DNA from: Shinisaurus crocodilurus
Lineage: Eukaryota > Chordata > Lepidosauria > Squamata > Shinisauridae
Assembly: GCA_021292165.1 (NCBI GenBank)
Contig: JAHFWL010000265.1
Span: 124,001 to 188,000 of the forward strand
Direction: 5' to 3'
DNA length: 64,000 nt
A program made the translations under genes and the position numbers. The notes under the pieces are model-generated. The model had not been told where the DNA came from and did no database searches. It worked only from the letters and a program-made list of their open reading frames with translations. Every line of letters starts with the position of its first letter. Position 1 is the stretch's first letter. Below, piece after piece: positions 36,080-47,239 of the stretch.

Positions 36080-36910
36080 ATCATGCCCCCCCCGCCCTAG
36101 GGGCAAAGTCAGGCAAGGGTTTTATCTCACTCCGTTTCCCAGGCACCGCTTCCTCCTCTGGCACGCTCGCTCCCGTCTCAGCTTTTCCTCCTCCGGCACT
36201 TTTTCTGCCGTAGCCACAGATGAGGTGAAGGGATCTGGCAGTGGTGGTGACGGAGGCGCTGCTCTCCTCCTGGCTGGAGCCATCTTGTCTTCCCTGCAGG
36301 CCCCTCCACCAGGGACTGCACATCCTCCTTCTCCCGGCCACTTTTCTGATTCTTGGAGCTTCTTCTCCAGCTCTTTTTCTTCTGTGCATAGGAAGGCCCA
36401 CCCGATGTTCTCCATCCTCTGGCTGCGTCCTCCGTGACACTCACGTTCCCCATCCTGGCTCCGCCTCCACCAGCTCCTGCAGATCCTTCCCCTGGCTTTT
36501 TCCCCTGCCCTGGAGGGTCTTTCTCCAGCGCCACGGTCATACCTCGCTGGCAGCTCCTGGGCCCACAAACCCTCTTGCCTCCCTGCTGCTGACGGAAACC
36601 TCCAGGGGCCAAGGCCTTCAGCTGCCCATCCATGCCCTGGATCTCGTCAGCCACCCCAAGCTGTTGCTCCACTGCTGGGCTCCTGCTTCAGCCATAATGG
36701 TTGCAGCGGCTGCTCAGAGGCCCGGAGTCCTCATCAGCTGCCTGCGGGGGCCTCACAGTGATCTCCACGGCTGTGCTCAGGTCTTCCCAGGGCTGCTGCC
36801 TCAAGGCTTCCATTTGCTGCTATGAAGCCTCGGGCGCTGCTGGTTCTCTTGCCCTGCCAGCTTCCTCCTGCTGCAGGAGCATTGCCATTTCACTCTCCAT
36901 GCCTTGGCTC
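36080..36910 (-). other. Possible decayed retroelement coding region
   Basis: Minus-strand frames are rich in Glu, Lys, Arg and Gln (MESEMAMLLQQEEAGRAREP, ELEKKLQESEKWPGEGG) and shift frame repeatedly. The composition recalls a gag-like coiled-coil protein, but no CCHC knuckle or protease motif was found. It could equally be an unrelated pseudogene. Confidence 0.3.
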
Positions 36911-36996
36911 ACAGATCCAATCCCACCTCTCACACCAGTGTTCCTCATGCGCACCCCACCTCTGGGTGGTGAGAGGCACTGGGCTGTAGTGTAAGG

Positions 36997-37461
36997 TGTT
37001 GTGATATGTATCACAATCACCAGCTGTGGCACATTGTTTACAAATGAAAGGAACAGAATGTCTGGTAAACAAGTTATGTTTTGTCTCCTACTTCCTGTGT
37101 GTTTCTCATGGGAAAAGTAGGTGTGAAAGAAATACGAGCTGGTCACGTGGTTTGTATGTTCTGATGACATACTGACTTGTTGTTTCTCTGTCTGTAGCCA
37201 TTTTGGAGAGATGTTGAACTGTTCTCTCTTCTTCACTCTCTTGTCTTCTGACTAGTGCTTGCTGGACTAAATGCAATCATGTAATGTCTGTGCTGAGTGG
37301 AGTGAAGCTCAGCTTGCTCCACTGGATTAAATGCTTGCTATGCATTATACTCTGCACATGGAAATGTATACTCTGTAGAATAAGCTTTGTTGAGTAAATA
37401 AACAGGTAGTAAATAGCCCTGTGGAGTTTACAGAGTTATTTCCTTATTACTGGAATCTGCA
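36997..37461. repeat. Possible LTR, tentative
   Basis: Begins TGTTGTGATATG and ends GGAATCTGCA, with AATAAA at 37397 in plus orientation. TG..CA ends are compatible with an LTR, but flanks show no target duplication. Confidence 0.3.
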
Positions 37462-38518
37462 AACAGGAGGAAGCAGATCTGGCTGACATCCGATACGTTG
37501 GAAAGCTGCGCTGGGAGTGGGAGAGACAGATCTGAACTTCTGTGTGTGGATTTATGGGCATCTGCACATGGGAATAGGATTTTAAATCTTCCATCTCACT
37601 CATGCGAGGCACTCTGCTTTTCCTCGCACACCTTCATAAGGGACCTTGAAGGCACATTCAGACTGACCACAAACACAGAACATCAATTTAGCTGTACCTC
37701 ATTCCTTTTGGCATGTTAAGGCCATAAGACAGGAAGCTAGGAACACAGGAACCTGCCTTCTACTGGGTATGCATGATCGCCGTAGCCCAGCATTGCGGGC
37801 TGCAGTCATGGCATTGCGGTGCATGCCGGTAGTCATTTTGAATATTCAAGCCCTGGGGGGACGGCCGCCATGGCTTATCGTGTCATGCGAACTTGGCGAG
37901 GGTGGCTTATGTGAGGGTTAAACAACCCTTGCATAACCCATGGGCTGTTTTATAAGAAATCATATAAATATGAGAGCTGGAGCTGAGGAAAGTTAGGATC
38001 AAACAGCTGTCCTCATTAGGACAATAACAGCTGTCCTCATTAGGACAATAACACCTGTCCTCACTTGGGCTTCTCTAATTTTTTTTTGCTTCAGCTCAGA
38101 AATGATATTTGGGCAAGATACTCTTAGATTTCTTATGAGCTGCTTATGTATGTTTTACAAAGCATGGAGCTCAGCTCATAACAATCAGTTCTTATTTTTT
38201 CCAGAATTCCCAGTATGATCTGGAAGTAATATATTTACTTCATATCCTTGTTACCACTGCTACGCCACCATTCCTTAAGTTATCTGTGTTCTTTCGCAGG
38301 TCTGTTGTTTTGCAATTTTAAATCTGAAGTGTTTTTCAGTTCTATGTATTTTACACAATATTTTATGTCATCTTTACTCATTTGTGTCATAAGCAGAACA
38401 TATGAACAATACTACACGTAAGCAATTATACTTACTTCTTATCTAATGCACGTGTTGCTTTTTCCTGAGTTCAGATGGGGAAATGGTTCCACCTTATCTT
38501 TCCCATGTTACTTTAACA
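37462..38518. other. Intergenic, no gene seen
   Basis: A direct repeat (ACAGCTGTCCTCATTAGGAC) occurs at 38003 and 38028. No gene. Confidence 0.45.
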
Positions 38519-38866
38519 CAGTGCTTCTCAATTATTTTCTGTCATGCCCCCCCCTAGGAAGAAGAAAACATTTCGCGCCCCCCGCGCGACTGTAAATAGT
38601 ATCATTTGTCTATAAAATTGTTATAAGTACACCTCTGCATAACACTGTATCCTTATTAACATATAAGAGAATAAAAAAAGAAAGAAATGTGGATCAATTT
38701 ACAACAAAGAATAGCTTTATTAACTGTAGCAGAAAAGATTTAAAGGAGCACAGGATTTAAAGGAACACAATATTAAAAAAAACTTTTAACTGAGGTCAAA
38801 CGAGCCCCCCTTTACGGAGCCTCGCGCCCCCCCTGGGGGGCCCGCCCCACTATTTGAGAAGCACTG
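38519..38866. mobile_element. hAT-type element (CAGTGCTTCTCAA ends)
   Basis: Ends CAGTGCTTCTCAA and TTTGAGAAGCACTG, with GCCCCCC / GGGGGGC arms inside. Flanks ctttaaca (38511-38518) and cttaacaa (38867-38874) differ by one indel. No transposase. Confidence 0.78.
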
Positions 38867-40136
38867 CTTAACAATAGCAGGCTTCTAGGTCAGTGAAAAG
38901 TCACAGCATGTCAGCATGAATGCTTCTGCTAGGATCAAACTGATTCAAACTTAATATAGGAATCCATTTAAACATTTTATATGCTTTGTAATGAAAATTG
39001 TAGCTTAGGAGAGTGTAGAGACCACTATCTCCATTTAAGATGAATATTTGCAAGGTAACCCATTATGCAGGTTGGTGCAGGAGTCTTGCAAAGACTTCTG
39101 GAACAAATATTTGTCACAACACATGTTCATCTGCTAACGTACATTTAAATTTTGTTTCCTCTTAATACAATAGAAATATAAAAACATTATCTAAATCAAA
39201 CTATATGTGTAGATAAATCTATATCTCCCAGTCTCAAAACTGGATTTCTACCTTAAAAACATGTGTATAAAAATCTGTGAATATTATAACATGCGATAGA
39301 TATAGTGGTGAATGAATTCATTGTCTTTAAATAATTCTGTTTGTGTCTTAGCCTGGTAGACCCTCTGTTTCCCATTTCAAGCACCCTTCCTGGTTGATAA
39401 TGTTTCTAGCGTATGGCTATTACCACTTATGACTTAATACCATTGTGAGCCTCTTGATTTACACTGCCCTGTTTTGACACAAGAACCTCCACTGTCAACT
39501 ATTTACCACTATACATCTTGGCACAGAATGTTAAGGATCACAACAAGATTCCCAAGGCCTGTGTTCAGAGAGATGCTTTCTCTCCACCTAGGAGGCCCAG
39601 CTCTGTGGGATTGTCTCTTGGGGTAAACAGCAATCATGAAATCTTAATGCAGAATATCATTTGATGCACTTGATCATGGAATCTCGTAGATGCTTAGCAA
39701 GGTCGGGCAGGGAAATATGGGTCCCCATATTTGCCACAGATGCAAATTTGGAAATAATGCCTATAATTTGAAATAGAAATACATCTCAGCCTAGTGGGGA
39801 AGACGGTGACCAGGTGCCTTTGTGATGCTGCTCCGTCTGGTGTCCAGGTGCTGCTAACTGGATGGGCCACTTCAAGGCCTCCTCTGCTCTCCCTTCTTAT
39901 CATGGTTCATTATCTTTAAACCAGACATGGACTGGACAGCCCACAGACAGAGGTGTGCAGACAATCCCAAGACCCTAGACAGACCAAGCATCTGACCTGG
40001 TCCAAGGCAGCTTCCTAGTTCCTCCTCCTCCTGGCTGCTCTTGGCTCTGGTGCAGTTCACCCTCTCCCTCTCCCTCTGGAGCCAGTGGGCAGCAACGGCA
40101 AGGAGAGGAGCAGCAAGAGAGGGAGAGCTCCCTCCA
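38867..40136. other. Downstream flank of the LRR/mucin gene
   Basis: AT-rich, mostly unique-looking sequence. No gene recognised. Confidence 0.4.
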
Positions 40137-40142
40137 TTTAAT
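40137..40142 (-). other. Candidate poly(A) signal ATTAAA
   Basis: The common variant hexamer ATTAAA lies on the minus strand about 100 bases past the stop codon of the LRR/mucin gene. No AATAAA was seen closer. Position is reasonable but a hexamer alone is weak evidence. Confidence 0.25.
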
Positions 40143-40239
40143 GCTGAGTCCTGGCAGGCGCCTGCTGATGCTAACCACTGGTGTCAGGCAGTCCCGTTGG
40201 GGAGATTTGCGGACTGGCTTTCCTGCTGTCCAAGCACCT

Positions 40240-42774
40240 TTACAGCTTCTCTTTCCTGTGCTTCACATCCACCAGCTTCACAGGCCCAGATGGCATGTCT
40301 AGAGACTGTGTGGCTTTGCACAGCACGCATGCAAACCTTGCCAAGGCAATTGTACAGCAAATTTCAACACAAAGCATGGACAGATACATCACGAGAGACA
40401 GCTTGCAGTACCGGTAGTTAGAACTTAGTGAAAAACCCCAGGCCAAGGGCTGGGATGGGAGCAAAAGAATGTTAATTGGGCGGCTGGTCCCAGGGCTTTC
40501 AGGTGATGTCCTTGCTGGACTGACGGTTGGTGAGAAAAATGTGCTGCTCGTTTCAGCTTGAGGTGCTGTGACTGTACCAACGACAGACATCTGAGTCTCT
40601 GTCTCAGTGGAAGTGATGGCTGTGGGTGTCCTGGAGGGTGTCATTACTTCTTGCTTGGCTGTTGGTTCTGCAGCTGAGGGGCCAGAGTTACATCCACTTG
40701 GAGCACTGGCATTGTAGAGGCACATCACAGTGCTTACTGGGGCACCAGGTGCCCCCACAGGAGAGAATTGCTCTGTAGGGGTGATCTCAAGCGTTGGCGA
40801 TAGTATTGTGATGTGTGTCTGGCTGCCTGTGGTGCCGATCGAGTGTGCTGGGGCTGATGGTTCCAGGCTGCTTGGGAGTGTATCAGAAGCAGCGATGGAT
40901 GACTTAACAGTGGTGAAGATGTGAGTGGTTGTGGTTGAGCTGACACCAGACACGGAGGCGAGTGATGTTTCAGGGGTAATGTCAGGGGTGGTAGTGGCAG
41001 TCCTGGTACTGGAGAATTCAGGGGTTATTGTTTGAATACTCGTGGCTGTAGTGATCTGGGAGGTCATGGATGGAATCTCAGTGGAGGTCAACTCTACTTT
41101 GGGAGTTGCAGGTGTGGTTGTGATGGATTTAGAGGTTGTGCTTGAAATTGTGGTGGTAGTTTCAGGGCTTGTCTCAGTTGACGTGGGATTCTCAGTGCTG
41201 GTGGTGATTTGAGAGCTTGTAACTGGAGCCTCGGTGGTGGTGGTGGTGGTGGTGGTGGTGGTGGTGGTAGTTTCAGGGGATGTCCTGCTGCTGCTCATGA
41301 TATTCAAGGATTTGGTGGGACTCTCAGTGCTGGCGATTTGGGGGCTTGTTGTAGCTGGAGTCTCTGTGCTGGTGGTGATCTTGAAGGTTGTGGCCCCAGT
41401 CCTGGCAGCGGTGGGCTCACGGATGGTGGTGGCTGTAACATCAGCAGTGGTGACAATTTTACTGGCCGGGGGAAGTGTTGTGCTTATTTTTCCTGTGACA
41501 GCAGGTGGAAAAGTGGACATGGACAGCCATGTGCTTTCAAAGGTGGCTGGAGTGGGCGTGGTTGTTAAGCAGATCAACTGGTCTTCTGTCAGCCAGCTGA
41601 CCACTTTCCCAGCCAGACCATCAGGGCTTCTACACTTGACCTTAGTGGCTTCCTTCACTCTTTTGGAATTAACTTTCATCCACTGGTAAAGATAGAGAAG
41701 ATGACAGTCACACCTCCATGGATTCTCACCGAGATACACTGAGGTCAGATTTCCACAGTTGTCGAACAGACCTGTGGGAATGCTCTCAAGGCGGTTCCTC
41801 TGGAGTTTAAGGGTTGTCAGTTTGGGGAAAGAATGCAGCCCCAGGCTCTCCAGAGAAGAGAGCTTGTTCTTGCTCAGGTCCAGCTCTTGGAGCAGAGGCA
41901 TCTCTGCCAGCAGCCGGTCGGGGAGCACCTGCAGCTGGTTGGAAGCCAGCTCCAGCTGTTTCACTTTTTTCAGTCCAAGGAATATCTCATTTGGGAGGGC
42001 CTCAATCAGGTTGTTGTCCAGGAAAAGCTTCTCCAGGCTGGTCAGATTCCTTAGCAAATTGGGTGGCAGAGTTCGGATCCTGTTCTTCCTGAGGTTGAGC
42101 TCTGTCAGTGCTTGCTGACTGCCCAGACTCCCCTCTGCAAGGTCATTGATCTCGTTCTGATGCAGCCGAAGAGTTTTCAGCTGAGTCAGTTGCTTGAAAA
42201 CATCCTTGGAGATGCTTGAAATCTTGTTTCCGGCCAAGTGTAACAAGGTCAGTTTGGGAAGCCCATCAAAGACACCTTCAGGAAGAGCAGGGATTGCATT
42301 CAAATGCAGGTAAAGCTCCTCCAGGTTCCCGAGGTTGTGGAACAGTCCTTTCTCGATCCCATTGATACCGGAGTCCCGCAAGTTCAGTTTCCACAAACGA
42401 GACAGACTTCGGAAGCTGCCCGCAGGAAGACTGCCTAACTCTGCGCCCGATAACTCCAACTCCTCCAGTTTCCCTAAGTGATCAAATGCTCCCACCTCAA
42501 CAGTTTTGATCTTGTTGTTAATAAAGTCAACTTTCGCCAGGTTGGGCATGTTCTGGAAGGCTCCCTCTCTGACTTCAACAAGGCTGGTTTCCACAAAGAA
42601 CATTTCAGTAATGATGGGATCTACTGACTTTGGAATCTCTGTGACATCTCTGGTTTTTGTGTAGACATCCTGGTAGGGCCTGGGGCAGTCCGGACCCCCT
42701 GTGCTGCAGGACGTCTGACCGTCGCCCCTTTCAAGGAGGAGGATGAGGAGGAGGACAGTGCTCTTGGGCAACAT
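40240..42774 (-). CDS. Membrane-anchored LRR/mucin-stalk protein, CPN2-like paralogue with GP1BA-like architecture
   Basis: The exon encodes 844 residues from the ATG at 42772-42774, which directly follows a splice acceptor. An earlier in-frame ATG would lie in the intron. Residues 1-20 form a signal peptide. About 12-13 LRRs of 24 residues span roughly 53-350, then an LRR C-cap (353-402) with NPWRCDC and two later Cys. The N-cap is reduced: only two Cys (SCSTGGPDC) where relatives have four. Residues 403-791 are a Thr/Ser/Pro stalk, presumably heavily O-glycosylated, with a 13-Thr run and a Cys pair around NASAPSGC. A hydrophobic helix (792-819) rich in Cys and a 25-residue basic tail follow. 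The first LRRs resemble CPN2 most (FVETS motif, LEELELSG, GLFHNL). The protein should sit on the cell surface. A GP1BA-type receptor is the main alternative, but GP1BA has fewer LRRs and lies elsewhere in mammals. Function is unknown to me. Confidence 0.88.
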   Translation of the reverse strand: MLPKSTVLLLILLLERGDGQTSCSTGGPDCPRPYQDVYTKTRDVTEIPKSVDPIITEMFFVETSLVEVREGAFQNMPNLAKVDFINNKIKTVEVGAFDHLGKLEELELSGAELGSLPAGSFRSLSRLWKLNLRDSGINGIEKGLFHNLGNLEELYLHLNAIPALPEGVFDGLPKLTLLHLAGNKISSISKDVFKQLTQLKTLRLHQNEINDLAEGSLGSQQALTELNLRKNRIRTLPPNLLRNLTSLEKLFLDNNLIEALPNEIFLGLKKVKQLELASNQLQVLPDRLLAEMPLLQELDLSKNKLSSLESLGLHSFPKLTTLKLQRNRLESIPTGLFDNCGNLTSVYLGENPWRCDCHLLYLYQWMKVNSKRVKEATKVKCRSPDGLAGKVVSWLTEDQLICLTTTPTPATFESTWLSMSTFPPAVTGKISTTLPPASKIVTTADVTATTIREPTAARTGATTFKITTSTETPATTSPQIASTESPTKSLNIMSSSRTSPETTTTTTTTTTTTTEAPVTSSQITTSTENPTSTETSPETTTTISSTTSKSITTTPATPKVELTSTEIPSMTSQITTATSIQTITPEFSSTRTATTTPDITPETSLASVSGVSSTTTTHIFTTVKSSIAASDTLPSSLEPSAPAHSIGTTGSQTHITILSPTLEITPTEQFSPVGAPGAPVSTVMCLYNASAPSGCNSGPSAAEPTAKQEVMTPSRTPTAITSTETETQMSVVGTVTAPQAETSSTFFSPTVSPARTSPESPGTSRPINILLLPSQPLAWGFSLSSNYRYCKLSLVMYLSMLCVEICCTIALARFACVLCKATQSLDMPSGPVKLVDVKHRKEKL
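41233..41271 (-). repeat. (ACC)12 ACT trinucleotide tract coding 13 threonines in the mucin stalk
   Basis: On the plus strand this is 12 pure GGT units followed by AGT. On the coding strand it is 12 ACC codons plus ACT, giving Thr around residues 502-514. It is an uninterrupted coding microsatellite, so its length should vary between alleles by whole codons. Confidence 0.9.
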
Positions 42775-42800
42775 GCTGGAAGAAACCGACAGCAGTCTCT
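42775..42800 (-). other. Splice acceptor of the LRR/mucin gene coding exon
   Basis: On the minus strand a pyrimidine-rich run ends in TTTCTTCCAG with the AG at 42777-42776. One base later comes the ATG. This places a 5' UTR intron directly in front of the start codon, the layout seen in the other two genes here. It also shows that the 20 residues encoded upstream of this ATG are intronic. Confidence 0.75.
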
Positions 42801-42892
42801 TAGCCTTTATCCACATAATGCCTGCATGTAACAAACCACTCTGTGGTGGGCCCGCGGCAGCAGCTGCTGCACAGCCAGGCTTATAGTCTCTC

Positions 42893-43275
42893 CCATTTAT
42901 TTATTTGCTGTACTTTTAAACCTGCCAATAACCAAAGTTCTCTGGGCAGTGTACAACACATTAAAAAACATAAAATACAAACAGTAAAATGAAGACTAAA
43001 AATAGCAAAGAATAAAACCAGCAGCAAAGAATAAAACCATTCCAGCACCTAAAACCAAATTAAAGCAGTAGCAGAATAAAGCGCTAGGAAAAGTTGCTAA
43101 AATGCTTGGGAGAATAAAAAGGTCTTCACCGGGTGCCAGGAAGACCAGGTGCCAGACAGACAAGCCTCTCTGTGGAGAGCATTCCACAGCTGAGAAGGCC
43201 CTCTCCTCTCCTTAGTAGCCACCCGCCTCAGGTCAGGGATAATGATCTTAATGTCTGAGTAGGTAAATATCAGGC
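42893..43275 (-). mobile_element. L2-type LINE 3' end in the 5' intron or flank of the LRR/mucin gene
   Basis: Minus-strand remnants end [16 protein letters not shown] as in the copy at 7555-8250, with the A-rich tail near 42895. It lies only 118 bases upstream of the coding exon. Confidence 0.75.
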
Positions 43276-45356
43276 ACATCTTTCGTTTGTGCTTCCTCTC
43301 AATCTACACGTGGTATTAGTAGACCAGGCTGCAATCCTTTGCATACGTGCCTGGAAGAATGCCACATTGAACACAATAGAACTTACTTCAGAGTAAACAC
43401 GATAGGGTTGCAGCTATCAATCTGTAAATGCAGTATGATTTCCTCTGATTATCTCCCATTTTGCTACTGATTTATCATTTTTTGAGTTCTTTAAAAGGTT
43501 AGCATTTGTGGAGGCGCTCTCAGTGCTAGGAGACCACAAGGACTACATACTTAAGTCCCATAAATGTAAAAATATGCTTTGGGGATTTGTGAAGATTTTC
43601 TGTATACACACACATCTGTTCCTTGAACCAACCATCCTATGATCCTTTTTTCTCGTGTAACTCTTGTGCCTACGTTGTTCTCTCAGGAACGTTGGCGGGC
43701 ATGAGCCCGGGGTGAATTGAGGGGAAGAAGAATTCAAAACAATGCTGGGAAACACTTAGTGTGAAGGAGAGAACTGCCAACCAGTGTTTAATTACAAGCA
43801 TGAGAGCTATGCCAGTCAGAAAGAGACACTCATCCCCTAGTACAAGGTAGGGAGCACTCTGCACATGCTCAGGAATATTCTCTTCATCTTTGCAGACTTG
43901 GCACTGAAAGCAAGGCTTATCCCAGGCTCACATTTCTTTAGATCTCACCAAAGCCTTTCATATTTGCAGTGGAGGCTCGTCATACAGGGCAAAGGGGGCG
44001 GAGCCCCACCTAACCTGTCCTGCCTCACCTGCTTCTCAGTGCTTGTGTCCCAGACCTTGTTTCCATCCATAGGATGCAATGTAAAGTGGCCGGCAGCAGG
44101 AGTGCAACTCTGTTTGTTCTTCTTTAATTCCAGCTTTGGCTAGAGGGAACACTGGGCATGTGCAATAAGTTGCACATGCTCAGAACATTCCCCCGGGAAC
44201 TACTGCCTCCCCCCCCTGCAAATACCAGTAGGGGAAGAGAAGGGTGAAATTAGGGGCCACGACTTATATTAGGGCCGACCTGTACTTGAGTATATACGGG
44301 TACATGCTGAAATAGACATGCTTTGGCCCATCAAGGTTGCTGCTGGTTGCTGTAGCATCCTTTCATGCTTTTTTCTTTTAATGTAGTCTGGGAGCAGCTG
44401 GCTGGGCATGTAGATGGTTACAGATGCACATCTTTTTTATTTTTTAAATATTTATTTAAAACTATATATGTATGTATGTATGTATGTATTTATTTACTGA
44501 GTTTAGAGAATTATTATCCCACTCCTCAGCCAAAAAGGCTCCTGGAGCAGCTTACAAATAACCAGTAAAAGAAGGCAGTCCCTGCCCACAGGCTTACAAT
44601 CCAGAAAGACATGACATGACAAAAAAGGAAGAAGGAATAGGGAGGAATGAGGAAAAAGTTACGGCTGCAATCCTGGGGTTTGCAAGAGAGAACACAAGTG
44701 ACACAAACTAGGTATGGTTGGGTCCGACCCCGTGACCCCTCCTGGGCTCCGCCTCTGCTGACCTGCAGTCCTCACGAGTGCTCACGAGCCTTTGGCCGGC
44801 ACAAGTGCCATGATGTGGCAGCAGCTTTTGTAATTGCCAGTCTGGATACTGAAATACTGCTGAAGAGCCGGACCAGACCGGGGCGGCCACTAGAACCCAC
44901 CCCTTCCCCTGCGTCAGGATCCCGATTGTGGCTGCAGCAGGGAGGGAGTGTCTAAGTGAGCAGCGGGGGTCGGCCCTACTGCCACGGGGCTGTGCGCCTG
45001 CATCCGGCAGCAGAGCGGGAAGGGTGGCGAGCTGTGCCACTCGCTCTCCCCGCTGCCCTGGACGGAGGGCCGGCCGCTGACTCCCCACCGCCTCCAGTGG
45101 GTGCCCTGGGGAGCCCCACCAGCCGCTGTGGCACTGGCCGCGTCCAGAGAGCAACTGGCAGGGCTCTCCAGACAGAGCAACCCGCCGGGGGCACCACCAG
45201 CCACTGCTGCGGCCACTTCTTTGTAGGGCAGGCAGTGGCCCGCCCGCCCACCCGCCCACTCACTTGCTTGCTTGGCTGCCCGGCCCAGCTGGCTGCTCAC
45301 TCGTTCGCAGAGGAAAACGTTCCGTTGGCATCGGAAAATGTTCTGATGCCCTTGAG
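43276..45356. other. Intergenic or intronic, no gene seen
   Basis: A common reptile repeat fragment (AACTTACTTCAGAGTAAACA) lies at 43380-43402, a (TATG)n run at 44464-44488, and a CpG-rich patch at 44950-45300 with overlapping frames that lack domains. Confidence 0.4.
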
Positions 45357-45491
45357 CAGGGGTGGGCGACTTGTGGCCCTGCAGAGGTTTTGGCCTACAA
45401 CTCCCATCATGCCCCACCGCTGGCTATGCTGTCTAGAGCTGGTGGCAGCCATGGGCCGAAACACCGGGAGGGTCACAAGCTGCCCACCCCC
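45357..45491. mobile_element. hAT-type MITE (CAGGGGTGGGCGACTTG)
   Basis: Arms CAGGGGTGGGCGACTTGTGG and CACAAGCTGCCCACCCC are inverted repeats around TGGCCTACAACTCCCATCAT. Same family as 16087-16218. No clear target duplication. Confidence 0.65.
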
Positions 45492-45687
45492 AAATTACTG
45501 TACTTCGTAGTTCCATTTCACTCTGAGACACAGATGGATTTCAGTGGCATAAATGTATCCTCACACACACTTACTAGGGATAATCAGCTGAAAAAAATAT
45601 TAATTACAACTTTGAAACGTCTAAGCTTGTCTAATAATTGTGTTTTTAGTTGGCATCCATTCATTTTTACTTACGTACTTACTTACT

Positions 45688-45930
45688 TACTTATTTATTT
45701 ATTTATTATATTCATACCCCACCTTTTTTCCTGCAAAGAACCCCAGACGGCTTACATAATCCTCCTCCTCCTCTCCATTTTATCCTCACAACAACCCTGT
45801 GAGGAAGGTTAGGCTGAGAGTCAGTGACTGGCCCAAAGTCACCCAGTGAGTTTCATGGCCGAGCGGGGACTAGAACCCGGATCTCCCGAGTCCCAGTCCA
45901 ACACTCTCACCACTACGCCACACTGGCTCT
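45688..45930 (-). mobile_element. Sauria SINE, complete copy
   Basis: Antisense of the 31799 copy: (ATTT)n tail at 45688, then CACAACAACCCTGTGAGG and the tRNA-like end CACTACGCCACACTGGCT. Confidence 0.88.
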
Positions 45931-47239
45931 CCCTGTCTCTTGCCCCACCCCTCTGAACTCCTTTTAAAAGCCAGTTGCGCGCAACACATGATGTGCCACT
46001 TATGAATTGGACAATTTTCCACAGAAAAATAAAGCGCCGGAAGTTTTTCCACCCCGCATCTCTGGAAGGGACACGGCTGCTGCCCCCCCTCCCTTCAGCT
46101 GGTTTCATGTTATAGAATGGGGTGCCCAGAGTGGACAGACCCCAGCCAAGCTCCTTCCAGCTGGACCCCTCTCTCCTGACCGCTCCAGGCAGTCCCAGCA
46201 GGCGGCTACGAAGCCCTCAGGTGTCCCGCGAGGGGAGACCCAGAGAGCCTGGTGGCTGAAGACCAGTGCCGAGCAGTCTACTGGAGAAGGAGAGGAAATG
46301 TTTCCAGGAAATCCCAGGAAGGCTTTCAGGATGAGCTGCTCTTACCTGTGGTGTCCCTGGAGATCTGGCTGAACCAGAGGAGTCAAGCGCAGGCAGCCGC
46401 AGAGAGAGACGTCTGCCTCTGGCCTTTTCTTAAGGAGGCGCCCCATGCCTCGGCGGGCGGGGGACGAGGGTCTGCCCTTCGACCGCTTATCGCCTAGCTC
46501 GGCAGGCCTGCTGGGTGAGATAACCTGCGTGTGCCGCGCCCCACTGAGGCCCAGCGGGCACCGACGCTGAGAAAGGCAGAGCGCTCGAGTCAACCTGCCC
46601 GCTGCGTGGGGTGCAGCGTCCCAGAGGCATATCGGGCCCCGTTCTGCGCAGGTGAAATACCCACCAGGCACCAGCCTGAAGTGTAGACACACAGACCTGC
46701 ACCCTCTGCCTCGGTGCCGATTCTTCACGTCTGAAGCTCTCCCATGAACTCGGCCGTGCCACGCACCAGGAGGGCTGCCTGGGCTGGAGGGATGAGCCCG
46801 CGGCTGCACCGGTGGAATGGCTGCTCGGCACTCAGCCTGGGGGGGAGGGGAGGGGAGGGGGAAACACTGCACAGAAGTGCCCCAGACCATGCAAAACCAG
46901 CAGACATGCCGCCCCCCCCCCAGTCCCTGGGAACACAGCCAGTGCCCACCGGTCAGGGACGGGTCACCACGCTGCCCACATGGGGGGGGGGGAGACTGCG
47001 TTCTTTATTTCTGTCATGGATTTTAAACCTCCTTTCAGGGTAGATGATCCTCCCAAGGCGGGTTACAACGGTCAGTAAAGCCACATCATGAGGGCACACG
47101 AAAGCAAAGCCATTAAAATGTTGAAGAGTACTGAGGTCACACAGAAAAGCAAGAACAGCCCATCCATCCATAAATCAGACAAACATCAAACCACCACCAG
47201 CAAATAAAAACACCACCATCGCAGCAGCAGAGCTCAACA
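45931..47239. other. Intergenic or intronic, no gene seen
   Basis: GC-rich, with frames on both strands that lack domains. An L2-type-like tail in antisense may lie at 47010-47110. Confidence 0.4.

Noticed and set aside
36241..36825. 194-residue plus-strand frame
   Set aside because: Low-complexity Leu/Ser/Pro/His sequence; the opposite strand looks more protein-like and neither shows a domain.
40240..42774. Calling the gene GP1BA or GP5
   Set aside because: The stalk resembles GP1BA but the LRR number and sequence resemble CPN2; GP5 should lie on the other side of LRRC15 and lacks a long mucin stalk.
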